DNA of 64,000 nucleotides from Cytophagales bacterium. Lineage in GTDB: Bacteria; Bacteroidota; Bacteroidia; Cytophagales; Cyclobacteriaceae. The stretch is taken from the NCBI GenBank assembly GCA_017303795.1, contig JAFLBR010000015.1, positions 1 through 64,000 on the forward strand, written 5' to 3'. The first letter of the stretch is position 1. Every line of letters starts with the position of its first letter. A model generated the notes under the pieces. It had not been told where the DNA came from. It saw only the letters and a list, made by a program, of their open reading frames with translations, and searched no databases. Below are positions 18,801 through 27,517 of this stretch, one piece after another. The position numbers were made by a program, and so were the translations under genes.

Positions 18801-19005
18801 TGAATTCGATTGAAATTCAAGGTTTCAAGTTGAGGTATAGTTGTGAGTAAAACAATTTTTTTATGAATTTCAAGAGGTGAACTTCAAAAAAAATCTATCT
18901 AAAAAAGGCAAGCTGGATTTAATTTTTTGTTCTTTATTTTTTTTACACCTTTGTCTCCCTTCCCTAAAAAAATTGGGGAAAATTCATCAAACCGCTAGCT
19001 AATAA

Positions 19006-20433
19006 ATGGTAGTTGATTCTATAACTGTTTGGAGCGACTGTCTCGAAATAATTCGTCAGGAAGTGGACGAACAAAACTTCAACACCTGGTTTAAGCCAAT
19101 CAATCCTGTACGCACTACCGATGATGTGCTGACTATTCAGGTGCCTTCGCAATTTTTTTACGAATGGCTGGAGGAACATTATGTGCCTGTATTGAAGAAA
19201 GCTATTCATCAGGTGTTGGGTCCAAATGGCAGGTTGGAGTATTCGGTGGTGGTAGATAGTGGTAATAAGCAAACCCCACCCGTATTAGTTAACTATCCCA
19301 ATGGAAGTGGTGGAAAACGTAACGGTATGCAAACTGCCAATGGCATGCATGAAGATTATTCGCCATTCTCGTTTAAAGCACTTAATCCACAAACTGTTAA
19401 CTCCAGATTAAACCCTTCGTATTCGTTTTTAAATTTTGTTGAAGGCGATTGTAACCGGTTGGCACGTTCAGCAGGGGTTGCAGTTGCCAAGAAGCCCGGA
19501 ACAACATCATTTAATCCATTGATGCTGTACGGGGGGGTAGGTGTGGGCAAAACGCATTTGGTGCAAGCCATAGGTAACGAGATCAAAAAAAATCTGCCTG
19601 AGAAAATTGTGTTGTATGTAGATCAGAACGATTTCACCAACCAGTTTTTGAATGCACTTCAAAATCATAAAATACAAGAGTTTCAGAATTATTATCTGCA
19701 AGTAGATTTATTGATTCTGGATGATGTGCAGTTTTTGGCAGGTCGTGAAAAAACACAGGAAATGTTTTTCCACATCTTCAATCAACTGCATCAATCCGGC
19801 AAGCAGATTATTATGACGAGTGATTGCCCACCGCGCGATCTGAAAGGATTTCAGGAGCGTTTGCTTTCGCGATTTAAGTGGGGCTTAACAGCCGATTTGC
19901 AAGAGCCGGATTTTGAAACCAAGCTGGCCATTATTCATAATAAGATGCAATCGGATGGAATTGAAATTCCTACCGAAGTAGCCGAGTATCTGGCTTATAG
20001 TGTAGATACCAACCTGCGCGATATGGAAGGTGTGCTTAACTCCTTGTTGTTTCATGCTACGCTACTTAAAAAAGATATTGATCTTGAACTGGCCAAAGAA
20101 GTTCTCAAGAACATTGTAAAAGAAATTCAATCGGATGTAAGCGTAGATTACATTCAGAAAACAGTAGCCGATTACTTTAAAGTAAGTTTAGACCAAATGA
20201 AGAGCAAGGTGAAGAAGCGCGAAATCGTAATTCCGCGTCAGGTAGCCATGTACTTCTGCAAACGCTATACACAGCTAACGCTTGCGCTGATTGGTGAAAA
20301 CTTTGGCGGTCGCGATCACAGCACGGTTATTCATGCTCTTGAATCGGTTGAAGACATGATGAAAACCGATGCCAATTTCAAAAACAGCGTGGAAGATCTT
20401 ACTAAGAAATTCAAGCAACGCATGACGTCCTGA
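19006..20433 (+). CDS. dnaA: Chromosomal replication initiator DnaA
   Basis: 475 residues, normal length. Domain I (about 1-85) with WSDCLEIIRQEVDEQNFNTWF; a variable linker (85-130); AAA+ domain III with Walker A GGVGVGKTH (about 176-184), Walker B LLILDDVQF and the sensor LLSRFKWGL; domain IV with the DnaA-box signature GGRDHSTVIHAL (about 433-444). It binds DnaA boxes and opens the origin. A T-rich region with TACACCTTTG upstream (18944-18953) may be the promoter, although it departs from the consensus spacing. No dnaN or cluster of DnaA boxes is found beside it, so the origin is probably elsewhere. Confidence 0.97.
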   Translation: MVVDSITVWSDCLEIIRQEVDEQNFNTWFKPINPVRTTDDVLTIQVPSQFFYEWLEEHYVPVLKKAIHQVLGPNGRLEYSVVVDSGNKQTPPVLVNYPNGSGGKRNGMQTANGMHEDYSPFSFKALNPQTVNSRLNPSYSFLNFVEGDCNRLARSAGVAVAKKPGTTSFNPLMLYGGVGVGKTHLVQAIGNEIKKNLPEKIVLYVDQNDFTNQFLNALQNHKIQEFQNYYLQVDLLILDDVQFLAGREKTQEMFFHIFNQLHQSGKQIIMTSDCPPRDLKGFQERLLSRFKWGLTADLQEPDFETKLAIIHNKMQSDGIEIPTEVAEYLAYSVDTNLRDMEGVLNSLLFHATLLKKDIDLELAKEVLKNIVKEIQSDVSVDYIQKTVADYFKVSLDQMKSKVKKREIVIPRQVAMYFCKRYTQLTLALIGENFGGRDHSTVIHALESVEDMMKTDANFKNSVEDLTKKFKQRMTS

Positions 20434-20437
20434 TCTG

Positions 20438-21868
20438 CTATTGCAGATAGAACGATAGTTGCATTTCCTGCTTCGATCCATTTATCCCATACAAGTACAC
20501 CCGGCCTTTGTAGTTATTAAAAAACTCAATCACATCGGTTGGGTTTTTGACTTGTTTCCGGTTAATCTGAATAATAGTATAGTTCTCCGGAATCTGAATA
20601 CGTTTTATTAAGCCGTCCTTGATGTTAAACACCTTCACCCCGTAATCATTGGCTTCCATGCTGGCTCCTAAGGTAGCATCATTAAAAATTACGCGCTTGG
20701 TTACATTCGTATCACCTTTTTTATTGAGCAACGTAAGCGAAGCTGTACTTGATTTATTATTTCGTAAGTATGTTATGTTGATCTTATCACCAGGGTAGCG
20801 GTAAGCCAACTCTTCCTCAAAAGCACTTTCGCTGTTTATTTCTGTGTTGTTGATTTTGGTAATGATGTCACCTTCTTGCAAGCCTGCATTTACGGCCGCA
20901 CCACTACGTTCAACCTTTCCAATAATTACTCCTCTAAACTCTTTTACATTTTCATCTAATCCATACTTACGGGCATTCGCAAAGTCGTGCTCTACAACAT
21001 TGCCTCCAAAAATTGCTTTTTGAGGAGTGCCGTATTTGATCAGATCTTCAACCGATTTTTTAGCAATATCAATAGGCACTGCAAAAGCATAACCCGTATA
21101 AGAACCCGTGCGCGAAAGAATAGCAGTGTTAATACCCACTAACTCACCATTCTTATTTACTAATGCACCACCACTATTACCAGGGTTAATGGCGGCATCA
21201 GTTTGAATAAATGATTCAATCGGAAAACGATCGTCAACAATATTAATCTTACGTCCCTTTGCACTGACTACACCAACCGTAACGGTTGATGAAAGCGAGA
21301 ATGGATTGCCAACTGCAATTACCCATTCACCAACCTGCAGATTTTTAGAACTTCCAATCGTAATGGCGGGTAAGTTGGTCTCTTTTATTTTCAGCACCGC
21401 CAGATCAGTAGATGGATCGGTTCCTACTAACTCAGCTTCATATTGCTTCTTGTTATACAACACCTGAATTTTTTCGGCAGCTTCTATTACGTGATTGTTG
21501 GTTACGATATAACCATCAGCAGAGAAGATTACACCCGAGCCACTGCTAACCTGCGTTTGTGGTCCTGTGTTTCCAAAAAACCAATCCCACTGATTATAAG
21601 AGCGCCCTTGCGAAATACTGTTGATATAAACTACACTGGGCGTGGCTTTGGTAGCAGCATAACTGAAGTCAACCGTTTCGGCAGCCCGCGGTGTTTCTGT
21701 TGGCTCTACAATATTGGGGCGATAGGTTTCGGTGGGTGCATAATTGGTTACCTGAAATTGAGGCTGTTGTTGCTCGCGCACAGTTTTTTCTTGTAGATAT
21801 GAAAAGAAAACAAACGCCCCCGCCAGGCCAGAGATAAATCCAATCACGATAATCTTTACAGTATTCAT
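20438..21868 (-). CDS. HtrA/DegP-type serine protease
   Basis: 476 residues from ATG 21868; a frame extending back to 21949 puts 27 residues before the membrane segment and is unlikely. A hydrophobic anchor or signal (about 4-24) leads to the trypsin-like domain with His126 (VTNNHVIEA), Asp155 (STDLAVLKI) and Ser232 (NPGNSGGAL), all intact. A clear PDZ domain follows (about 290-380, AGLQEGDIITKIN), and a weaker second PDZ-like part closes the protein (about 400-476). It degrades or refolds misfolded periplasmic proteins. It ends 4 bases after the convergent dnaA stop. Confidence 0.93.
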   Translation of the reverse strand: MNTVKIIVIGFISGLAGAFVFFSYLQEKTVREQQQPQFQVTNYAPTETYRPNIVEPTETPRAAETVDFSYAATKATPSVVYINSISQGRSYNQWDWFFGNTGPQTQVSSGSGVIFSADGYIVTNNHVIEAAEKIQVLYNKKQYEAELVGTDPSTDLAVLKIKETNLPAITIGSSKNLQVGEWVIAVGNPFSLSSTVTVGVVSAKGRKINIVDDRFPIESFIQTDAAINPGNSGGALVNKNGELVGINTAILSRTGSYTGYAFAVPIDIAKKSVEDLIKYGTPQKAIFGGNVVEHDFANARKYGLDENVKEFRGVIIGKVERSGAAVNAGLQEGDIITKINNTEINSESAFEEELAYRYPGDKINITYLRNNKSSTASLTLLNKKGDTNVTKRVIFNDATLGASMEANDYGVKVFNIKDGLIKRIQIPENYTIIQINRKQVKNPTDVIEFFNNYKGRVYLYGINGSKQEMQLSFYLQ

Positions 21869-21999
21869 ACGCTTTTCAATTTCAGTTTTAAAACGAATCA
21901 GGTAATGAGATGTTTTCTGATTCGGTAAAGTTGACCAAACCTGCGACAAAAATTATCCCAAAATCTTAAAACCGGAATGTTTGTCAGTTTAGAAGTTGC

Positions 22000-22029
22000 T
22001 TGTACCTGCACCGGATAAGGTTATTTTTG
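22000..22029 (+). promoter_or_regulatory. Bacteroidota-type promoter of the GH3 gene
   Basis: TTG (22000-22002), a 19-base spacer, then TATTTTTG (22022-22029). Spacing and sequence agree with the Bacteroidota sigma consensus TTG-N19-TAnnTTTG. Transcription should begin near 22036, at or next to the ATG at 22037, which implies a leaderless message. Confidence 0.7.
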
Positions 22030-22036
22030 CAGTCCT

Positions 22037-23539
22037 ATGGGTATTCGTGCTGCGCTGGCCAAGCCGTTTGCAAAATACATTGCTGGCCAAACTAAAAAAT
22101 GGGCATCCCGGCCAGGGTTTTATCAGACTCAAACGCTTGAGCAACTGGTTTTTGCCGCTCGCCCAACTGCGTTTGGAACTGATCACGGTTTTGATGCGAT
22201 TAAAACTTATGATGATTTCAAAAAACAAGTTCCCGTTCGCGATTACGAAGACTTGAAGCCCTACATTGAACGTGTATTGAAAGGTGAGCCGGATATTTTA
22301 TGGACAGATAAACCCGCATACTTTGCTAAAACATCGGGTACCACTTCGGGTACCAAGTATATTCCTATCTCAAAAGAATCAGCGTCCACACATTTTATAA
22401 GTGCCCGTAATGCCACACTCAGCTATGTGCATGAAACCGGAAACTCCGCCTTTCTGGATGGTAACCTGATTTTCCTTTCGGGAAGTCCGGAGTTGGATGA
22501 AGTTGCCGGTATTAAAACCGGTAGATTATCGGGTATCAGCAACCATTTAGTGCCTGGCTTTTTAAGAACTAATCAAAAGCCCAGCTACACTACCAATTGC
22601 ATTGAAGACTGGGAAGAAAAATTAGAAAAGATTATTGACGAAACGCTTCACGCGAACATGACGCTTATCTCGGGCATACCACCGTGGGCGCAAATGTATT
22701 TCGATCGGATTGTAACACGCACCGGCAAGAAGATTAAAGATGTATTCCCCAATTTTTCGGTGTTTGTATATGGTGGTGTAAACTTTGAACCTTATCGCGC
22801 CAAGCTGTTTGATACCATTGGAAAACAAATTGATTCAATTGAAACCTATCCGGCATCAGAAGGTTTTATTGCTTATCAGGATTCGCAGCGGGCCGAAGGT
22901 ATGCTGATGCTTTTGAATAATGGAATCTTCTATGAGTTCATTCCTGCTGAAGAATATTTTAACGAAAAGCCTACACGACTTTCTATTGAAGAAGTGGAGT
23001 TGGGTAAAAACTATGCGTTGATTATTAACAGCAACGCTGGTTTGTGGGGTTATTCCATTGGCGATATGGTGAAGTTTGTTTCAAAAGATCCATATCGGTT
23101 GGTAGTGTCGGGTAGAATCAAACATTTTATTTCTGCTTTTGGCGAACACGTAATTGGCGAGGAAGTAGAAAAGGCAATGAAATTCACTACTCAGAAATTT
23201 CCGGAGGTAGAATTAGTGGAGTTTACCGTGGCGCCCAATGTAGCTCCTGTCGAAGGTATGCCGCACCATGAATGGTTCATTGAATTTGCCAATCCGCCAA
23301 AAGATTTGGAAGCTTTTGCGTTGGAACTGGATAACCAATTGCGTGGATTGAATGTTTATTACGATGATTTGATTGCGGGTAACATTTTACGTACCCTAAA
23401 AATCACTTCGCTTAAGCGCAATGCTTTTATCGAATACATGAAATCGCAAGGCAAACTGGGCGGACAAAACAAAGTGCCGAGATTAAGTAATGATAGGAAA
23501 CTTGCGGATGAGATTATTAAGTTTAGAATTGATTTGTGA
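22037..23539 (+). CDS. GH3-family acyl-adenylating enzyme
   Basis: 500 residues, full length for the GH3 (auxin-responsive promoter) family. The phosphate-binding loop KTSGTTSGTKYIPIS (about 95-109) and the later YPASEGFIAYQ and GLWGYSIGDMVKF stretches are typical. Plant GH3 proteins adenylate a carboxylic acid and join it to an amino acid; bacterial members are common in Bacteroidota and their substrates are unknown. It has its own promoter. The last codons and the stop lie in the left inverted-repeat arm of the adjoining four-helix-bundle cassette. Confidence 0.88.
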   Translation: MGIRAALAKPFAKYIAGQTKKWASRPGFYQTQTLEQLVFAARPTAFGTDHGFDAIKTYDDFKKQVPVRDYEDLKPYIERVLKGEPDILWTDKPAYFAKTSGTTSGTKYIPISKESASTHFISARNATLSYVHETGNSAFLDGNLIFLSGSPELDEVAGIKTGRLSGISNHLVPGFLRTNQKPSYTTNCIEDWEEKLEKIIDETLHANMTLISGIPPWAQMYFDRIVTRTGKKIKDVFPNFSVFVYGGVNFEPYRAKLFDTIGKQIDSIETYPASEGFIAYQDSQRAEGMLMLLNNGIFYEFIPAEEYFNEKPTRLSIEEVELGKNYALIINSNAGLWGYSIGDMVKFVSKDPYRLVVSGRIKHFISAFGEHVIGEEVEKAMKFTTQKFPEVELVEFTVAPNVAPVEGMPHHEWFIEFANPPKDLEAFALELDNQLRGLNVYYDDLIAGNILRTLKITSLKRNAFIEYMKSQGKLGGQNKVPRLSNDRKLADEIIKFRIDL

Positions 23540-23575
23540 TTAGTGATTTTTGATTGGTGATTTTAGATTTTAAAA
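23527..23575. repeat. Left inverted-repeat arm of four-helix-bundle cassette A
   Basis: Built of short GATTAGTGATTTTT-like units ending in GATTTTAAAA beside the gene. Its reverse complement aligns along most of its length with 23939-23986 (shared TTAAAATC, AATCA and TCACTAATCAC blocks). It includes the last codons of the GH3 gene. Confidence 0.7.
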
Positions 23576-23584
23576 AGAGTATCT

Positions 23585-23935
23585 ATGACAAATAAAGAGC
23601 TGGAAAATAGATTGATCGATTTTTCAGTTGTCGCAATTAGATTGATAAATGAACTTCCAGAAGATCGGGTTGTAAATCACCTTAGTGGGCAACTTTTACG
23701 GTCTACAACTTCACCAGCCTTGAATTATGGAGAAGCCTTAGGTGCGGAGTCAAAAAAAGATTTTGTTCACAAACTTGGTATAGTTTTGAAAGAACTTCGG
23801 GAGTCGTATAATTGCCTGAGAATACTTTCGGGAGCAAATTACCTACAAGCAGATCACGCCATATTGAAGGAATGTAATGAGTTGATTTCGATCTTTGTGA
23901 AATCAATTGAAACAACCAAACGTAATATGGAGTAG
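23585..23935 (+). CDS. Four-helix-bundle protein (23S rRNA IVS type)
   Basis: 116 residues. The four amphipathic helices and conserved LPEDRVVNHLSGQLLRSTTS and LGIVLKELRESYNCLRIL stretches place it in the family of 23S rRNA intervening-sequence proteins and Avd accessory proteins. The fold forms a pentameric, basic barrel in Avd. No rRNA gene and no reverse transcriptase is present here. The gene stands alone in the short space between the GH3 gene and dxr, with inverted-repeat arms on both sides, and reads in the same direction as both. Function unknown; nucleic-acid binding is inferred from the family. Confidence 0.85.
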   Translation: MTNKELENRLIDFSVVAIRLINELPEDRVVNHLSGQLLRSTTSPALNYGEALGAESKKDFVHKLGIVLKELRESYNCLRILSGANYLQADHAILKECNELISIFVKSIETTKRNME

Positions 23936-23938
23936 ATC

Positions 23939-23986
23939 CTTAAAATCAACAATCATAAGTCAATACTCACTAATCACTAATCAAAA
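23939..23986. repeat. Right inverted-repeat arm of four-helix-bundle cassette A
   Basis: Begins TTAAAATC beside the four-helix-bundle gene and ends with repeated CACTAATCA units directly against the TTG start codon of dxr. Complementary to 23527-23575, so a transcript across the cassette could fold into a long imperfect stem. Confidence 0.7.
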
Positions 23987-25147
23987 TTGGGTTTAATTAA
24001 AAAGAAAATCGCTATCCTCGGTTCAACCGGTTCTATCGGCACACAAGCGCTGGAAGTAATTGCCGCACATGCTGATGTGTTTGAAGTTGAAGTACTAACC
24101 GCGCAACGCAATGCTGATTTGTTGATTGAACAAGCAAAGCAGTTTAACCCCAATGCCGTTGTTATTGGTGATGATGCGCACTATGAAAAAGTAAAAGCGG
24201 CCTTGCTACCGTTGGATATAAAAGTCTTTGCTGGTGAAAATGCGCTTGCTTCTGTTGTGCAGATGGATTCCATCGATCTGGTGCTTACTGCGCTGGTAGG
24301 GTATTCCGGACTGAAGCCAACTATTAAAGCCATTGAAGCCGGAAAAAATATTGCCTTGGCAAACAAAGAAACGCTTGTAGTAGCCGGTGAACTGATAACC
24401 GCACTCGCAAAAGCGAAAGGAGTAAACATTTATCCGGTGGATTCTGAACACTCGGCTATTTTTCAATGTCTGGTAGGCGAGTTTCATAACCCAATTGAGA
24501 AAATTATTTTAACTGCATCGGGTGGGCCGTTTCGGGGAAAGAAGAAACACGAATTAATGCAGGTAACAAAAGCGCAGGCCTTGAAGCATCCCAACTGGAC
24601 GATGGGCGCCAAAGTAACCATCGATTCGGCTTCGCTTATGAACAAAGGGCTTGAAGTGATTGAGGCTAAGTGGTTATTCGGGCTAAAGCCAGAGCAGGTG
24701 GAGGTAGTGGTGCATCCACAATCCATTATCCATTCATTGGTTCAGTTTAAAGATGGTTCTATAAAAGCGCAACTGGGCTTGCCCGATATGCGTTTACCCA
24801 TTCAGTTTGCCATGAGCTATCCAAATAGAATTAAGAGCGATTTCCCCCGATTTGATTTTACACAGTATCCGGCCTTCACATTTGAAAAGCCCGATACCGA
24901 AACTTTTCGTAATCTTGCACTTGCTTTCGAGGCGATGGGGCGGGGCGGTAACATGCCTTGCGTGCTGAATGCAGCCAATGAAATAGCCGTGCAGGAATTT
25001 TTACAAGATCGCATCGGCTTTTTGCAGATGTCTGAGCTAGTGGAAAAATGTTTGAATAAAATGGATTATATCGCTAATCCTGCGTTTGAGGATTATGTGA
25101 ACACCGATAAAGAAACCAGAATTAAAGCTAAAGAACTTATTAACTGA
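23987..25147 (+). CDS. dxr: 1-deoxy-D-xylulose 5-phosphate reductoisomerase
   Basis: 386 residues, normal length. The NADPH-binding loop ILGSTGSIGTQAL (about 9-21), the active-site PVDSEHSAIFQCL and the flexible-loop region with ASGGPFRGKK, plus NKGLEVIEAKWLF and VVVHPQSIIHSLVQF, identify Dxr of the MEP isoprenoid pathway. The only reasonable start is TTG 23987, immediately after the right repeat arm of cassette A. The stop overlaps the rseP ATG (TGATG), so the two are one operon. Product isoprenoids feed menaquinone and cell-wall lipid carriers. Confidence 0.96.
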   Translation: MGLIKKKIAILGSTGSIGTQALEVIAAHADVFEVEVLTAQRNADLLIEQAKQFNPNAVVIGDDAHYEKVKAALLPLDIKVFAGENALASVVQMDSIDLVLTALVGYSGLKPTIKAIEAGKNIALANKETLVVAGELITALAKAKGVNIYPVDSEHSAIFQCLVGEFHNPIEKIILTASGGPFRGKKKHELMQVTKAQALKHPNWTMGAKVTIDSASLMNKGLEVIEAKWLFGLKPEQVEVVVHPQSIIHSLVQFKDGSIKAQLGLPDMRLPIQFAMSYPNRIKSDFPRFDFTQYPAFTFEKPDTETFRNLALAFEAMGRGGNMPCVLNAANEIAVQEFLQDRIGFLQMSELVEKCLNKMDYIANPAFEDYVNTDKETRIKAKELIN

Positions 25148-26514
25148 TGGAAGGAATAATTATGACGGCCCAGCTGCTGCTGAGCCTTTCAATTTTAATA
25201 GCGGTACACGAGTGGGGTCATTACATCACAGCCCGTATGTTCAACATCCGGGTAGAGAAGTTCTATCTCTTCTTCGATTTTCTTTTTCCCATGGCCAACG
25301 TGCTCAATTTCTCGTTGGTAAAATACAAGAAGGGTGATACAGAATTTGGCATTGGTTGGTTTCCGCTGGGTGGCTATGTAAAAATTGCCGGTATGGTGGA
25401 CGAGAGCATGGATAAAGAGCAACTGAAAGCTGCACCTGAACCATGGGAGTTTCGCTCTAAGCCAGCCTGGCAGCGCCTGATTGTAATGATGGGCGGTATA
25501 ATTGTAAATGTGATTGTAGGCATTCTGATTTTTATCGGGCTTACTTATGCATATGGCGACCGCTACATTCTAAACGATTATGTAAATGATCATGGGGGCG
25601 TTCAAGCGTTGGAACTTGCTGAACAAATTGGCATTCAAACAGGTGATAAGATTATTAAAATAAATGGTAAGGAGTTTGAGTATTTCGATGATACATCAAA
25701 ACCAAGTGTGCTGCTTTCAGAAAATTCTTCTTATACCATTTTGCGTGGCGCTCAGGAAATTGAGATTCCTATCCCGGAAAATTTTATTGAGCAATTCGAT
25801 AGAAAAGAAGCTTTGGGCATGTTTATTCTTCCAAGAAGAATTCCTTTGGTTGATGAGGTTTCTAAGGGCACCATGGCCGATCGTATCGGATTGAAGCAAG
25901 GTGATTTGATAATTGAAATGCAGGGACAACCAATTGCTTATCACGATGAATTAAAGGCAATAACACAAGACTTTAAAGGTGACTCACTGCGATTTTCGAT
26001 TAAGCGTGGAGATCAGGTGCTTTCGTTTAACGAATATTTTAAGGGTGAATCAAGCATTGGTTTTTATGTGCCCAATCAGATCGTTCCGATCGAAGGTGAA
26101 AAACAGGTAAACTACTCATTGGGTGAATCAATAGCTCAGGGTCCTGGCCGTGCGTTTGGTGTTATTGTAGTTCAGCTAAAAGCATTCAAGAAAATCTTTA
26201 CAGGACAGATTTCTCTGCGTAAATCATTATCAGGTCCGGTGGGCATGGCTAAAGCATATGGCGGCAAATGGGATTGGTATAACTTCTGGCGCATGACGGG
26301 CCTGCTTTCTATGGTGCTGGCGTTTATGAACTTCTTACCTATACCGGCCTTAGATGGCGGTTATGTAATGTTCTTGTTATACGAAATGGTTAGCGGCCGT
26401 GAGCCTTCTGAAAAATTCTTTGAGAATGCCATTAAAGTAGGTATGGCAATTTTATTGGTGTTGATGGTGTTTGTGTTTTATAATGATATAGCGAAGTTGT
26501 TTGCAGGGAATTGA
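25147..26514 (+). CDS. rseP: Site-2 intramembrane metalloprotease RseP
   Basis: 455 residues. The zinc-binding HEWGH (His21, Glu22, His25) is in the first membrane helix, and the third ligand region NFLPIPALDGG is in a late helix (about 397-407). Two PDZ-like segments lie between (about 130-215 and 220-300, e.g. IGLKQGDLIIEMQGQP). It cleaves anti-sigma factors or other membrane substrates in regulated proteolysis and may clear signal-peptide remnants. Translationally coupled to dxr; a strong terminator at 26539 ends the operon. Confidence 0.95.
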   Translation: MEGIIMTAQLLLSLSILIAVHEWGHYITARMFNIRVEKFYLFFDFLFPMANVLNFSLVKYKKGDTEFGIGWFPLGGYVKIAGMVDESMDKEQLKAAPEPWEFRSKPAWQRLIVMMGGIIVNVIVGILIFIGLTYAYGDRYILNDYVNDHGGVQALELAEQIGIQTGDKIIKINGKEFEYFDDTSKPSVLLSENSSYTILRGAQEIEIPIPENFIEQFDRKEALGMFILPRRIPLVDEVSKGTMADRIGLKQGDLIIEMQGQPIAYHDELKAITQDFKGDSLRFSIKRGDQVLSFNEYFKGESSIGFYVPNQIVPIEGEKQVNYSLGESIAQGPGRAFGVIVVQLKAFKKIFTGQISLRKSLSGPVGMAKAYGGKWDWYNFWRMTGLLSMVLAFMNFLPIPALDGGYVMFLLYEMVSGREPSEKFFENAIKVGMAILLVLMVFVFYNDIAKLFAGN

Positions 26515-26538
26515 TTTGTACAATTCTTAGTCTAAAAC

Positions 26539-26570
26539 AAAGGGCATCCAAAAGATGTCCTTTTTTATTT
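26539..26570 (+). terminator. Rho-independent terminator after rseP
   Basis: A 10-bp stem (26539-26548 with 26554-26563, one G-T pair), loop CAAAA, followed by a T tract. Ends the dxr-rseP operon. Confidence 0.85.
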
Positions 26571-26653
26571 TAAAAGCTAACTTTTAAAAGGGTATTATAA
26601 ATCATCGCTAAATTATTACTGCTTTTTGTTTATTTTTATTTGAGCGCACGCCA

Positions 26654-27493
26654 ATGTCAAAAAGTAAAACCATACACGTACAGGGAACAGTGATTACAAT
26701 CCTGCAGAATGAATCAAGTGATTTCGTTTCGCTTACTGATATTGCACGTTACAAAGATGTAGAGCGCACTGATACCATTATTCAGAATTGGCTTAGAAAT
26801 AGAAACACAATAGAATTATTGGGTTTTTGGGAACAATTGTACAATCCTGATTTTAACCCCCTCGAATTCGATGGGTTTAGAAAGCAGGCCGGACTGAATA
26901 GTTTTACCCTAGCACCTAAACAATGGATAGAAAAAACAAATGCAAAAGGCATTGTTTCGAAACCAGGCCGATACGGAGGAACTTTTGCCCACAAAGACAT
27001 AGCCTTTGAATTTGCCTCCTGGATTTCAATTGAATTTAAGCTATACATCATCAAAGAATTTCAACGACTGAAAGATGATGAAAACAACCGCCTTAAATTA
27101 GACTGGAACCTTCAGCGCACGCTCGCCAAAGTAAATTACCATATACATACTGATGCCATTAAAGAGAATTTGATTCCCAAAGAATTAACCAAAAGCCAAA
27201 CGGTATTTATTTATGCCAATGAAGCAGACTTACTAAATGTAGCCTTGTTTGGAACCACGGCAAAACAATGGCGTGAGGCAAATCCAAAGGCAGATGGAAA
27301 CATCAGAGATGTTGCCACGCTGGAGCAATTGGTAGTGCTTTCAAACCTGGAGAGTATTAATGCCGTGCTAATCCATCAGGGGTTGCAGCAAACAGAGCGG
27401 CTCATTCAACTGAACAAGATTGCCATCACGCAAATGAAATCGCTTGTAAATCGTTCTGATAGAACTAAAGGAATTAATAGAGGCTCTACTTAA
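26654..27493 (+). CDS. KilA-N domain protein
   Basis: 279 residues. The KilA-N DNA-binding domain covers about 10-135, with the usual SLTDIARYKDVERTDTIIQNWL start, the WLRNRNTIELLGFWEQLYN core, and GGTFAHKDIAFEFASWIS. The C-terminal half is helical and unlike phage antirepressor tails that I recognise. KilA-N genes are mostly from phages and large DNA viruses; chromosomal single copies are common in Bacteroidota with unknown role. It stands alone between two terminator-like hairpins, with no other phage genes near, so it is either a domesticated phage gene or a small accessory regulator. Confidence 0.85.
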   Translation: MSKSKTIHVQGTVITILQNESSDFVSLTDIARYKDVERTDTIIQNWLRNRNTIELLGFWEQLYNPDFNPLEFDGFRKQAGLNSFTLAPKQWIEKTNAKGIVSKPGRYGGTFAHKDIAFEFASWISIEFKLYIIKEFQRLKDDENNRLKLDWNLQRTLAKVNYHIHTDAIKENLIPKELTKSQTVFIYANEADLLNVALFGTTAKQWREANPKADGNIRDVATLEQLVVLSNLESINAVLIHQGLQQTERLIQLNKIAITQMKSLVNRSDRTKGINRGST

Positions 27494-27502
27494 GAAGAGC
27501 CT
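27481..27502 (+). terminator. Terminator-like hairpin after the KilA-N gene
   Basis: A 7-bp stem (27481-27487 with 27496-27502) whose loop contains the stop codon. There is no T tract, so termination strength is uncertain. Confidence 0.35.
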
Positions 27503-27517
27503 AAAGTTGTTGGACAC

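Noticed and set aside
18801-19005. Replication origin beside dnaA
   Set aside because: No cluster of TTATCCACA-like boxes was found in the spacers next to dnaA, and no dnaN or other origin-linked gene is present. Single partial matches such as TTATCCACT at 16309 and 36412 lie in or near coding sequence.
21869-21949. Upstream start of the HtrA-type protease
   Set aside because: The extra 27 residues would precede the membrane anchor and have no signal character.
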